In this document: piece after piece, positions 52,455 to 61,600 of the stretch
Numbering within the stretch: position 1 is the first letter of the stretch
Layout: each line of letters starts with the position of its first letter
NCBI RefSeq assembly: GCF_016464425.1
Contig: NZ_JADDKQ010000007.1
Coordinates: forward strand, 186,001 to 250,000
Length of the DNA: 64,000 bases
Source of the DNA: Actinotalea solisilvae
Lineage (GTDB): Bacteria > Actinomycetota > Actinomycetes > Actinomycetales > Cellulomonadaceae
Direction: 5' to 3'
Made by a program: the position numbers and the translations under genes
The notes under the pieces: generated by a model
Seen by the model: only the letters and a program-made list of their open reading frames with translations
What the model was told of the DNA's origin: nothing
Database searches by the model: none

Positions 52455-52850
52455 TCAGGCCGGGCCGACGGCGGCGAGCGCGGCCCGCAGGCGCGCCGCG
52501 GCGTCCTCGGCGACCGGCCGCAGCGCGTCGTTGCCGGTGACCTCGACCATCACGGCCGGGTCGAGCGCCTCGACGACGACGCCCCCGCCGTCGCCGTCGC
52601 GCACGACGACGTTGCACGGCAGGAGGAGCCCGATGCTCTGCTCCGCCTGGAGCGCCGCGTGGGCGAGGGCCGGGTTGCAGGCGCCGAGGACGACCTGGCG
52701 GGGGACGTCGACGTCGAGCTTGGCCTTGAGCGTCGCGGCCAGGTCGAGCTCGGTGAGGACGCCGAAGCCCTGGTCGGCGAGCGCGGCGCGGACGGCGGCG
52801 ACGGTCGCGTAGAAACCGCCGTCGACGGTGGCGCTGATCCCGTACGTCAT
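52455..52850 (-). CDS. DUF302-domain protein
   Basis: A 131-residue protein with the DUF302 pattern: ADQGFGVLTELDLAATLKAKL, VLGACNPALAHAALQAEQSIGLLLPCNVVV. It contains two cysteines, in GACNP and LPCN. The function is unknown; the domain is frequent next to sulfur and metal-stress genes. ATG 52850 has GGAGG upstream. Internal gene of the sulfur operon. Confidence 0.9.
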   Translation of the reverse strand: MTYGISATVDGGFYATVAAVRAALADQGFGVLTELDLAATLKAKLDVDVPRQVVLGACNPALAHAALQAEQSIGLLLPCNVVVRDGDGGGVVVEALDPAVMVEVTGNDALRPVAEDAAARLRAALAAVGPA

Positions 52851-52860
52851 CGCGTCCTCC

Positions 52861-52977
52861 TCAGCGACAGGTGCACTGCTGGCTCGTGGGCACGTCGGCC
52901 ATGACGGCGTCGACGTGCATGCCGCAGCCGGTCCAGGTGACCTTGCCGCAGCTGCTGCAACGGATGGGGCTGCACAT
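52861..52977 (-). CDS. 38-residue cysteine-rich peptide
   Basis: A small protein with six cysteines (residues 2, 7, 10, 18, 35 and 37): C-x2-C in RCSSC, GC in WTGC, and QCTC near the end. The GAGGAG seven bases before ATG 52977 and its tight place between the rhodanese and DUF302 genes support translation. It may bind zinc or iron, or carry persulfide; inference only. Confidence 0.7.
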   Translation of the reverse strand: MCSPIRCSSCGKVTWTGCGMHVDAVMADVPTSQQCTCR

Positions 52978-53032
52978 GGTGGTTCTCCTCGGTCGTCCGG
53001 GTGGTGGCGGGTCGGGGGGCAGGGGGGTCGGG

Positions 53033-53395
53033 TCAGCGCCGGACGGCGCCGCCGGCCGCCTGCCAGGCGCCGATGCCGCCGGACAGGCTCGTGGCCTGGA
53101 GCCCGAGCCCGCGCAGCTGCGTCGCCGCGGTGCGCGAGCGCATGCCGGACGCGCACATGACGACGACGGGGGCGTCCTTCCGAAGGCGGCGCGGGGCGTC
53201 GGCGACGCTCGCCAGCGGGACGTGGACTGCCTGGGGTGCGTGGCCGGCGTTCCACTCCGAGCGCTCACGGACGTCGAGCAGGCTCGCGCCGTCGCGGACG
53301 AGCTGGAGGGCCGTGGGGCCGTCGACCGTGGGGCGCAGGGCTCCGTCGTCGTCGGTGCGGCCGAGGAGGCGGGCGAGGGTGTCGCGCAGGCTCAT
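53033..53395 (-). CDS. Single-domain rhodanese
   Basis: A 120-residue rhodanese with SLLDVRERSEWNAGHAPQAVHVPL and the active-site loop VVMCASGMRSR; the cysteine after VVM would carry the persulfide. The C-terminal LSGGIGAWQAAGG closes the fold. Its ATG overlaps the stop of the larger flavoprotein-rhodanese (ATGA, 53392-53395), indicating coupled synthesis. Confidence 0.9.
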   Translation of the reverse strand: MSLRDTLARLLGRTDDDGALRPTVDGPTALQLVRDGASLLDVRERSEWNAGHAPQAVHVPLASVADAPRRLRKDAPVVVMCASGMRSRTAATQLRGLGLQATSLSGGIGAWQAAGGAVRR

Positions 53396-55110
53396 GCGTG
53401 GGCTCCTTCGAGGGTGCGGCTCAGGTCCGGGCGGGCGGTGGTGAGGCTGATCCAGCCGCCCGAGAGGTTGCGGGCGTCGAGGCCCGCGGCGAGCAGGACG
53501 CGCGTGGCGATGTAGGAGCGCACGCCGCTCGCGCAGTGGACGGCGACGGGGCGTCCGTCGGCGGCGGCGCGGACCTCGTCGAGCCGCTCGCGCAGCTCGG
53601 TGTGCGGGACGTTGAGGGCCTCGAGGAGGTGCCCGCGCTCGAACTCCGACCGCGAGCGCACGTCGAGCACGAGGCTCGTCGCGCGGACCTCGTCGAGGTC
53701 GGCCGCCCGCCACTGCGGCATCGTGCCGTCGAGCACGTTCTGGGCGACGAATCCGAGCATGTTGACGGGGTCCTTCGCGGAGCCGTAGGGCGGCGCGTAG
53801 GAGAGCTCGAGCTCGGCGAGGTCGTCCGCGGTCATGCCGGCGCGCAGCGCGGTCGCGAGCACGTCGATGCGCTTGTCGACGCCGGCGCGTCCGACGCCCT
53901 GGGCGCCCAGCAGCCGGCCGTCGGGCGCGAAGCTCGCGACCAGGTGCACCTGCTCGGCACCCGGGAAGTAGCCGGCGTGGTGGCCGGCGTGGATCCGGAC
54001 GACCTCGTGCTCGACCCCGGCGCGCTCGAGCGCCGCCTGGCTCGCGCCGGTGACGGCCGCGGTGAGCCCGAAGACGCGGACGATCGCCGTGCCGAGCACG
54101 CTCGCCTGGGGCGTGGTGCGCCGGCCGAGCATGGCGTCCGCGGCGCGGCGGCCCTGCCGGTTGGCGGGCCCGGCGAGCGGCACGGGCCCGACGGCGCCCG
54201 TGACGGCGTGCGTCACCTCGACCGCGTCGCCGACCGCCCAGATGTGCGGGTCGGACGTGCGCTGGTCGGCGTCGACCCGGATCGCGCCGCGCTCGCCGAG
54301 GTCGAGGCCGGCGTCGCGCGCCAGGTCGCTCGCGGGGCGCACGCCGACGTTGACGACGACGACGTCGGCGGTCAGCCGGGTCCCGTCGGACAGGGTCACG
54401 ACGGCGGCGCCGTCCTCGTCCGTGATCGCGCTCGCCGAGACGCCCAGGTGCAGACCGACGTCGTGCGCCCGGAGCTCGTCCGCGAGCAGCGGGGCGAGCT
54501 CGGCGTCGAGCGGGGGCAGCACGTGGTCGGCGAGCTCGACGAGCTCGACCTGCAGGCGGCGCGCGTGGAGCGCCTCGACGGCCTCGAGCCCGATGAACCC
54601 GGCACCGACGACGACGGCGCGCCGCGGGCCGTCCGCGGGGAGCGCGGCGACGCGAGCCGTCAGGGCGTCGAGGTCGGGGATGGTGCGCAGCGCGTGCACG
54701 GCGGGGTGGTCGAGCCCGTCGACGGGCGGCCGGACGGCGACCGCGCCGGGAGCGAGCAGGAGGGCGTCGTACTCGAGCGCGTAGGTCTCCGTGGCGGTCT
54801 CCACGGTGACCGCGCGCGCGGCCCGGTCGATCCGGGTGACACGGCTGTCCGTGCGCACGTCGAGCGCGAGCGCGGCGCGCAGCGACTCGGGCGTGTGCAG
54901 CAGCAGGGCGTCCCGCCGCTCGATCTCCCCGGACAGGTGGTACGGGAGGCCGCAGTTCGCGAAGGAGACGTACCCGGACTGCTCGAGGACGACGATCTCG
55001 GCGCTCTCGTCGAGGCGGCGGGCGCGTGCGGCGGCGCTCATGCCGCCCGCGACACCGCCCACGACGACGACGCGACGCGGCCGGTCGGTGGACGAGGCGT
55101 TGCTGTGCAT
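53392..55110 (-). CDS. CoA-disulfide/persulfide reductase with C-terminal rhodanese
   Basis: A 572-residue fusion. FAD motif VVVVGGVAGGMSAAARAR at residues 14-31, active cysteine C53 in FANCGLPYHLSG, NAD(P) motif AVVVGAGFIGLEAVEAL, and a dimer domain with SYAPPYGSAKDPVNMLG typical of CoA-disulfide reductases. A rhodanese follows, with catalytic C526 (VHCASGVRS). Relatives reduce CoA-persulfide and polysulfide. First gene of the operon; its start lies nine bases from the CsoR-family palindrome. Confidence 0.92.
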   Translation of the reverse strand: MHSNASSTDRPRRVVVVGGVAGGMSAAARARRLDESAEIVVLEQSGYVSFANCGLPYHLSGEIERRDALLLHTPESLRAALALDVRTDSRVTRIDRAARAVTVETATETYALEYDALLLAPGAVAVRPPVDGLDHPAVHALRTIPDLDALTARVAALPADGPRRAVVVGAGFIGLEAVEALHARRLQVELVELADHVLPPLDAELAPLLADELRAHDVGLHLGVSASAITDEDGAAVVTLSDGTRLTADVVVVNVGVRPASDLARDAGLDLGERGAIRVDADQRTSDPHIWAVGDAVEVTHAVTGAVGPVPLAGPANRQGRRAADAMLGRRTTPQASVLGTAIVRVFGLTAAVTGASQAALERAGVEHEVVRIHAGHHAGYFPGAEQVHLVASFAPDGRLLGAQGVGRAGVDKRIDVLATALRAGMTADDLAELELSYAPPYGSAKDPVNMLGFVAQNVLDGTMPQWRAADLDEVRATSLVLDVRSRSEFERGHLLEALNVPHTELRERLDEVRAAADGRPVAVHCASGVRSYIATRVLLAAGLDARNLSGGWISLTTARPDLSRTLEGAHA

Positions 55111-55118
55111 GGCACGAC

Positions 55119-55136
55119 GATACCCCCGGGGGTATC
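55119..55136. promoter_or_regulatory. Perfect 18-bp CsoR/CstR-family operator
   Basis: GATACCCCCGGGGGTATC is a perfect palindrome with the TACCCC/GGGGTA halves typical of CsoR/RcnR/CstR operators. It lies between the divergent sulfur operon (start 55110) and P-type ATPase gene (start 55212). The operon encodes a CstR-like repressor at its far end, suggesting autoregulation of both directions. Confidence 0.85.
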
Positions 55137-55211
55137 GCTTGTCAGGTCCGACGGCCTGTGAGACGCCTCACGCGGGCCACACTGGACCCGACGCCGCACG
55201 GAGGGACACCC

Positions 55212-57956
55212 ATGACGACCGCCGCCCCCGACCGCCCGCAGGGGACGGGAGAGCGCGCGCCCTGGGCGCGGCCCGGCCCCGAGGTTCTGCGCTCCGTGGA
55301 CGGTGAGCCGTCCGGGCTGACGGCGAGCGAGGCGGCCGCGCGCCTCGAGCGGGACGGCCGCAACGAGCTCCCGGCGCCGCCCGAGCCGTCGGTGCTCGCG
55401 CGCCTGCTCCGGCAGTACGCCGACGTGCTCATCTACATCCTCGTCGCGTCGGCGGTCCTCAAGGCGCTCACGGGCGACTGGGTTGACGTCGCCGTCATCG
55501 TCGCCGTGGTGGTCGCGACGGGGCTCATCGGGTTCGTCCAGGAGGGCCGCGCGGCGAGCGCGCTCGCGGGCCTGCGCGCGATGCAGTCGCTCGCCGCCCA
55601 GGTGCAGCGTGACGGCACCTGGGGCGTCGTCGACGCCGCGGAGCTCGTGGTCGGCGACGTGGTGCGCGTGCGCAGCGGCGACCGCGTGCCGGCGGACGTC
55701 CGCCTGCTCTCCGCGACGCGCCTGCAGGTCGACGAGTCCGCGCTCACGGGCGAGTCCGTCGCGGCGGGCAAGGACCCAGAGCCGGTCGAACCCGACGCGG
55801 GCATCGGCGACCGCACGCCCATGCTCTACTCCGGGACGATCGTCACCGCGGGGAGCGGCGTCGGCGTCGTCGTCGCGACCGGCGGCGGCACCGAGATCGG
55901 GCGCATCTCCGACCTCGTCGCCGAGCAGACCCCGACGGACACGCCGCTCGCGCGGCAGATGGACCGCCTCGGCTGGCAGCTCTCGGTGGGCATCCTCGTG
56001 CTCGCCGTGGTGATGCTGCTCGTGGGCCGCCTGGTCCACGGCCTGGACGTCGACGCGCTGATCTCGGCGGCCATCGGCTTCGCGGTCGCGGCCGTGCCCG
56101 AGGGCCTGCCCGCGCTCGTCACGATCACGCTGGCGCTGGGCGTGCAGCAGATGGCCCGCCGCCGCGCGATCACGCGGCGGATGGAGGCGGTCGAGACGCT
56201 CGGGTCCACGACGACGATCTGCTCGGACAAGACCGGCACCCTGACGCAGAACGAGATGACGGCCCGGACCGTGGTCACCGCGGCCGGGACGTACGCCGTC
56301 GAGGGCGCAGGCTACGACCCGACCGGCCGCGTGCTGACGGCCGACGGCGAGACGGCCGACCTCGACGACCACCCCGACCTCGCGGCCCTCGTCATCGCCC
56401 TCGCGTGCGCGAACGACGCCCACGTCGAGCGGGTCGGCGACGCCTGGCGGGTCGTGGGCGCGCCCACCGAGGGCGCGCTCGACGTGCTCGCCGCCAAGGC
56501 CGGCGCGCCCCGCGAGGTGACCCGGGTCGCCGCGGTGCCCTTCGAGTCGGCGCACAAGTTCGCCGCGACGCTCGACGAGGTCCCCGACGCGTCCGCCCCC
56601 GGCGGCACGGCGCGGCGCGTGCACGTCGTGGGCGCTCCCGGACCCCTGCTCGACCGCAGCGCGACCGAGCGGGGTGCGGCGGGCGACGTCGTGCCGCTGG
56701 ACCGCGCCGCGTGGGGAGCGCGCATCGACGCGCTCTCGGACCAGGGGCTGCGCGTGCTCGCCGCGGCGACGCGCCCGGCCCGGGCGGGCGACGACCTGGT
56801 GCTCGAGGACCTCGACGACGGGCTCACGTTCCTCGGCGTCGTCGGGATCGTGGACCCGCCGCGCCCCGAGGCCACGGCCGCCGTCGCCGAGGCCCACGCC
56901 GCCGGCATCCGGGTCACGATGATCACCGGGGATCACCGCGGGACCGCGACCGCGATCGCGCGCGAGCTCGGCATCGCGCCCGCCGACGGCGAGGTGCGCG
57001 CGCTCACGGGCGCCGAGCTCGAGGCCATGGACGACGCCGCCCTGCGCGACGTCGTGCGGGACGTGCACGTCTACGCGCGCACGTCGCCCGAGCACAAGCT
57101 GCGGATCGTCACCGCGCTGCAGTCCCACGGCGAGGTCGTGGCGATGACCGGCGACGGCGTCAACGACGCGCCGTCGATCACACGGGCGGACGTCGGCGTC
57201 GCGATGGGGATCAAGGGCACGGAGGCGACCAAGGAGGCCGCCGACATCGTCCTCGCGGACGACAACTTCGCGACCATCGAGCGCGCGGTCGAGGAGGGTC
57301 GGCGGATCTACGACAACATCCGCAAGGCCGTCGTCTTCCTCCTGCCCACCAACGGTGCGCAGTCGCTCGTCGTCCTCACCGCGGTCCTCGCCGGCATCGC
57401 GCTCCCGCTGTCGCCGGTGCAGATCCTGTGGATCAACCTCGCCACCGCGCTCACGCTGTCGCTCACGCTCGCGGGCGAGCCGGCCGAGCCGGGCATCATG
57501 CGGCGCGCGCCTCGGGCGGCCGGCGAGCAGGTGCTCTCGCGGAGCGCGGTCGCCGTCATCGCGGCCGCCTCGCTCGTCCTCGGTGCGGCGACGCTGCTGG
57601 TCTACATGCTCGAGCGGGACCGCACCGGGGACGTCGCCGTGGCGCAGACGGCCGCCGTCATGATGCTCGCGCTCGGGCAGCTCGCCTTCCTGCTCAACTG
57701 CCGCCTGCTCAACGGCTCCGCGTTCACCGTTCGCGTGCTCACGGGCAACCGGGGGCTGTGGGTCTCGGCCGGTGCGCTGCTCGCCCTCCAGCTACTCTTC
57801 ACGTACACGCCGGCGATGAACGCCTGGTTCGGCTCCGCCCCGCTGGGGGCGTTCAGCTGGGGTCTGACGGCGGGGATGGCCGTGCTGGTCTTCGTGGTGA
57901 TCGAGGCGGCGAAGGCGACGATCCGCGCGGTCGTCGGTCGCAGGCGCGCCGGCTAG
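55212..57956 (+). CDS. P2-type cation-transporting ATPase
   Basis: A 914-residue pump: actuator TGES (DESALTGESVAAG), helix 4 motif AVPEGLPALV, phosphorylation site SDKTGTLTQNEM with D339, hinge TGDGVNDAPS, and ten helices with a cation-ATPase C-terminus. The PEGLP form and overall length place it with Ca2+/Na+/K+-type P2 pumps, not with the copper P1B group. The nucleotide-binding KGAPE motif reads VGAPG, with K replaced by V473 and E by G. ATG 55212 after GGAGGGAC. Transcribed from the shared region with the CstR-type operator. Confidence 0.9.
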   Translation: MTTAAPDRPQGTGERAPWARPGPEVLRSVDGEPSGLTASEAAARLERDGRNELPAPPEPSVLARLLRQYADVLIYILVASAVLKALTGDWVDVAVIVAVVVATGLIGFVQEGRAASALAGLRAMQSLAAQVQRDGTWGVVDAAELVVGDVVRVRSGDRVPADVRLLSATRLQVDESALTGESVAAGKDPEPVEPDAGIGDRTPMLYSGTIVTAGSGVGVVVATGGGTEIGRISDLVAEQTPTDTPLARQMDRLGWQLSVGILVLAVVMLLVGRLVHGLDVDALISAAIGFAVAAVPEGLPALVTITLALGVQQMARRRAITRRMEAVETLGSTTTICSDKTGTLTQNEMTARTVVTAAGTYAVEGAGYDPTGRVLTADGETADLDDHPDLAALVIALACANDAHVERVGDAWRVVGAPTEGALDVLAAKAGAPREVTRVAAVPFESAHKFAATLDEVPDASAPGGTARRVHVVGAPGPLLDRSATERGAAGDVVPLDRAAWGARIDALSDQGLRVLAAATRPARAGDDLVLEDLDDGLTFLGVVGIVDPPRPEATAAVAEAHAAGIRVTMITGDHRGTATAIARELGIAPADGEVRALTGAELEAMDDAALRDVVRDVHVYARTSPEHKLRIVTALQSHGEVVAMTGDGVNDAPSITRADVGVAMGIKGTEATKEAADIVLADDNFATIERAVEEGRRIYDNIRKAVVFLLPTNGAQSLVVLTAVLAGIALPLSPVQILWINLATALTLSLTLAGEPAEPGIMRRAPRAAGEQVLSRSAVAVIAAASLVLGAATLLVYMLERDRTGDVAVAQTAAVMMLALGQLAFLLNCRLLNGSAFTVRVLTGNRGLWVSAGALLALQLLFTYTPAMNAWFGSAPLGAFSWGLTAGMAVLVFVVIEAAKATIRAVVGRRRAG

Positions 57957-58135
57957 TCCTGGTCCGTGGCCGACGCGGTCGTCGGCTCGGCGACCCGTCG
58001 CCGGTTCCGCTCGGTGATCGCCTGGCTGATCAGGAGCAGCACCATCCCGCTGAACGTCCACCAGTTGCCGACGACGGCGGCGACCGCGCCGATGACGACG
58101 ACGGCGACGATCAGGGCGATCCGCGGACCAGGCAC
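57953..58135 (-). CDS. Small two-helix membrane protein
   Basis: A 60-residue protein from GTG 58135: a helix pair (ALIVAVVVIGAVAAVVGNWW, then MVLLLISQAI) and a charged tail ERNRRRVAEPTTASATDQD. Function unknown. It overlaps the end of the ATPase gene by four bases (convergent). A longer frame reaches 58351, but that part would cover the terminator and tRNA. Confidence 0.5.
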   Translation of the reverse strand: MPGPRIALIVAVVVIGAVAAVVGNWWTFSGMVLLLISQAITERNRRRVAEPTTASATDQD

Positions 58136-58226
58136 GGACCGACGGTGCCACGTCAGCCCGGACGGGACCAGGGACCTGCATCCCTCGCGCCGACGGCGTG
58201 GCGCCCTGCGTCGCACCGCTGGGTGT

Positions 58227-58274
58227 GACGAAGGGCCCGCCACCCACATCGCTGCAGGTCGCGGGCCCTTCGTC
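58227..58274 (-). terminator. Terminator hairpin downstream of tRNA-Ser
   Basis: GACGAAGGGCCCGC (58227-58240) and GCGGGCCCTTCGTC (58261-58274) form a perfect 14-bp stem with a 20-base loop, starting 14 bp beyond the 3' end of the tRNA on the minus strand. Confidence 0.85.
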
Positions 58275-58287
58275 GTCGAGCTCGGTG

Positions 58288-58372
58288 CGGAGGATGGGGG
58301 ATTCGAACCCCCGAGGGTGTTACCCCAACACGCTTTCCAAGCGTGCGCCATAGGCCACTAGGCGAATCCTCC
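58288..58372 (-). tRNA. tRNA-Ser(GGA)
   Basis: On the minus strand: acceptor GGAGGAT/ATCCTCC with G73 discriminator, D-arm GCCTAGTGGCCTATGGC, anticodon stem CACGC/GCGTG with loop TTGGAAA (anticodon GGA), a long variable arm (GGGGTAACACCC), and T-arm GGGGGTTCGAATCCCCC. The long variable arm and G73 are serine identity elements. CCA is not encoded (GCAC follows). Confidence 0.95.
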
Positions 58373-58554
58373 TGGCCGCACGAGGATACCGGAGGTCCGC
58401 GCCGGCGCCGAACGGGCTCCGCTCGCCGCGAGGGCACCCACCGGAACCCGTCCCGATCGCCCGCACGCACCTGCCTGCGGTCGCGTACGCGCGCTCGTGC
58501 GGTTCGCCTACGTGAACGCGCTCCACAAAAAGTTCACTAATCTGGACATGGTTC

Positions 58555-58584
58555 TTGACTCTGGATCGATCACGCTTCTACGGT
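58555..58584 (+). promoter_or_regulatory. Candidate promoter of the ThuA-oxidase gene
   Basis: TTGACT (58555-58560) and TACGGT (58579-58584) are spaced by 18 bp, about 60 bp before the ATG at 58647. The preceding 58525-58550 stretch (CACAAAAAGTTCACTAAT) is unusually A+T-rich and may hold a regulator site. Confidence 0.45.
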
Positions 58585-58646
58585 CGGCGCGGTAGAGGGG
58601 CCGGGCAGCGCCGCCCGCCTCCCGTCGCGACGATGCGAGGATCGCC

Positions 58647-61600
58647 ATGATCAAGAGCCGCACACCGCTCGACGTCCGTGCCCGTGCCCGTGAGCTGCCG
58701 AGGCGGTGGGGAGCCCTCGCGCTCGCGCTGGTGCTCGCCCTGCCGCTGCTCGCGGTCCCGCTGGCCTCGCCCGCTGCGGCCGCGGCCGCCGACGACGGCG
58801 TGCTCCGGGTGCTCCTCTTCTACAAGGACAACTTCCACGCGTCGCACGTGCAGGCGCGCCAGGCGGTCCGCGACCTGGTCACCGAGCTCGGCGGCGCCTA
58901 CGGCCAGCCCGTCGAGATCGAGGAGACCCAGGACCCGGGCGCCTTCACGGCCGCGAACCTCGCGACCAAGGACACGCTCGTCTTCGCGCAGACCGGTGGG
59001 GTCCTCTTCAACGACGCCCAGCGCACCGCGCTCGAGGACTACATCCGCGGCGGCGGCGGCTACGTCGGCCTGCACTACGCGGGCTGGTCGGTCGGCCAGA
59101 GCGAGCACGACGTCAACCCGTTCTACGCGCGCCTCGTCGGCGCGATGTCCGAGGGCCACCCGGAGGCGCCCGCGCTGCGCCCCGGCCGCGTCGTCGTCAA
59201 GGACGCCGGCCACCCGCTCACGCAGGGCCTGCCCGCCGAGTTCACGCGCACCGACGAGTGGTACGACTGGACGGTCAACCCCGCGCCGGACGTGCGCACC
59301 CTCCTCGTCGCCGACGAGGCCTCCTACGCGACGGACGCCACGGGCGGCCGCCAGGGCACGACGCACCCCATCACGTGGTGCCAGCAGATCGACGCGGGAC
59401 GCTCCTGGTACACGGGCATGGGCCATGCGGCCGAGGCCTACGCCGAGCCCGTCATCCGCACGCAGATGCGCCACGGCCTCGCGTACACCGCGGGCCTGCT
59501 GCCCGCCGACTGCTCGCCGCCGGTCAAGGGCGAGACGGGCGCGTGGAGCGACGTCACGCCGTGGCCGCTCGTCCCGATCAACGCGGCGCTGACCTCCGAC
59601 GGCCGCGTGCAGTCCTTCGGCAGCGTCGCGACCGGCTGCACCGACGCCAACCCCTACGACTGGACCGGCAACACCTGCGTCGCGCAGGGCGGCCAGTTCG
59701 AGATCGACGTGTGGGACCCGGCCGAGCCGCGCACGCTGACCAACCTGCGCGACGGGATCGTCCCCAACACCACGTACACGGACCTCTTCTGCGCGATGCA
59801 GGTCCAGGACCCGCACCGCCACTCGACGATGACGGTCGGGGGTGACGACGGCCTGGGCGACTACAACGACCCGGTCAACGGCGCCGTCGGGGTCACCAGC
59901 TACTCGACCAACAACGGGCTGCAGACCGAGGCGCCCATGGTCTTCCCGCGCTGGTACCCGACCGGCACCACCATGCCCAACGGCGACATCGTGGTGCAGG
60001 GCGGCAGCGTGCGCGGCGTCGCCGGGCCGGGCGTGCACACGCCCGAGATCCGCACGGCCGACGAGGGCTCAGGCTGGCGCGCGCTGACCGGCGCCACGAG
60101 CTCGGTCGCCTACGGCGACGGCGGCACGGACCACCCCGGGCAGGACGAGAACCGCTGGTGGTACCCGCGTGCCTTCGTCGCCCCGGGCAGCGGCACGCTC
60201 TTCACCATCACCGGCACGCAGATGTACGAGCTCGACCCCGCGGGTGACGGCACGCTCACGCTCCGCGGCACCCTGCCGGCGGCCGTCGCGGACCAGGGCG
60301 CGCTCGGCCGCCCGGTCGGCGCGACGTCGACGGCGACCATGTACCGCCCCGGCAAGATCCTCCAGGTCGGCGGCGGCTGGTGGGCCAACGGCGGTGGCCC
60401 CGACGGGGCGCGCGGCGGCTTCACCGTCGACGTCACGGGCGGCACCGCGAACCCGGTCATCGCCCCGACGCAGCCCATGCAATACCAGCGCCACTGGGCG
60501 ACGTCCACGGTCCTGCCCGACGGCGACGTGCTCGTCACGGGCGGCGGCCGCGAGAACAACGGCCGCGACGACACCGTGACCAACCCCGAGATCTGGGACC
60601 CGGAGACGGGCGAGTGGACCACGGTCGAGGTGCCGCACGAGCACGCGCGGCTCTACCACTCCACCGCGCTCCTGCTCCCCGACGGCCGCGTGATGATGGG
60701 CGGCGGCGGCACGCCCGGCCCGCGCAACTACACCGACGTCGAGTTCTACTCGCCCGCTTACCTCTTCGACGGCGACGAGCCCGCCGAGCGGCCGACCATC
60801 ACCGACGTGCCGAAGGAGATCGGCTACGCGGGCACGTTCGACGTCGCGACGTCGGCCGAGGTCTCGCGCGTGACCCTCGTGCGCAACGGGTCCGTCACCC
60901 ACGGGTTCAACAACGACCAGAACTTCCAGGACCTCGAGTTCGCGCAGACCGGCCCCGGCACGGTGACCATCACCGCGCCGCCGGACGGCACCTACGCGCC
61001 CCCCGGCGCCTACATGCTGTTCGTCTTCGACGCGGACGGCACGCCCTCGGTGGCCTCGATCCTCACGATCGACCCCGAGGTGCCCATGGACACCCGGACG
61101 CCGCAGGTCGTCGACCAGTTCGAGTACCCGCGGGTCCCGACCGAGTGGCGCGGCGGCAACCCGCCCGCCGTCGTCGACGTCGCGGCGGGCACGGGCCGCA
61201 TGGCGCCGTGGACCGTGGGCGGCGCGGTGCAGCTCGTCCGCGCGGCGGCCGCGAGCAACGGCGGCCTCGGCGCCGTCGGCTACCACCTCGCGCTCGGCGC
61301 GGCGGGCTCGGTCGAGCGCACGCTGACCGGCCTCGACCCGGGCCGGGAGTACCGGATCTCGCTGCGGTATGCCCGCGACAGCCGGTCCGCCGGCACGGGC
61401 GACGCGGCCGCACGGCTCGCCGTCGGCTCGCTCGACACGACGCTCGCCGCCACCGCGGCGGCGAACCCGTCGCAGAGCTCGCGGGCGGTCACCTTCGGGA
61501 CGTTCGTCGGCACCTTCACGCCGGACGCACGCACCGAGACGCTCACGCTCGCCGCACCGGGCACGGGCGCGGGCCTCGTCGTCGACGACCTCGTGGTCAT

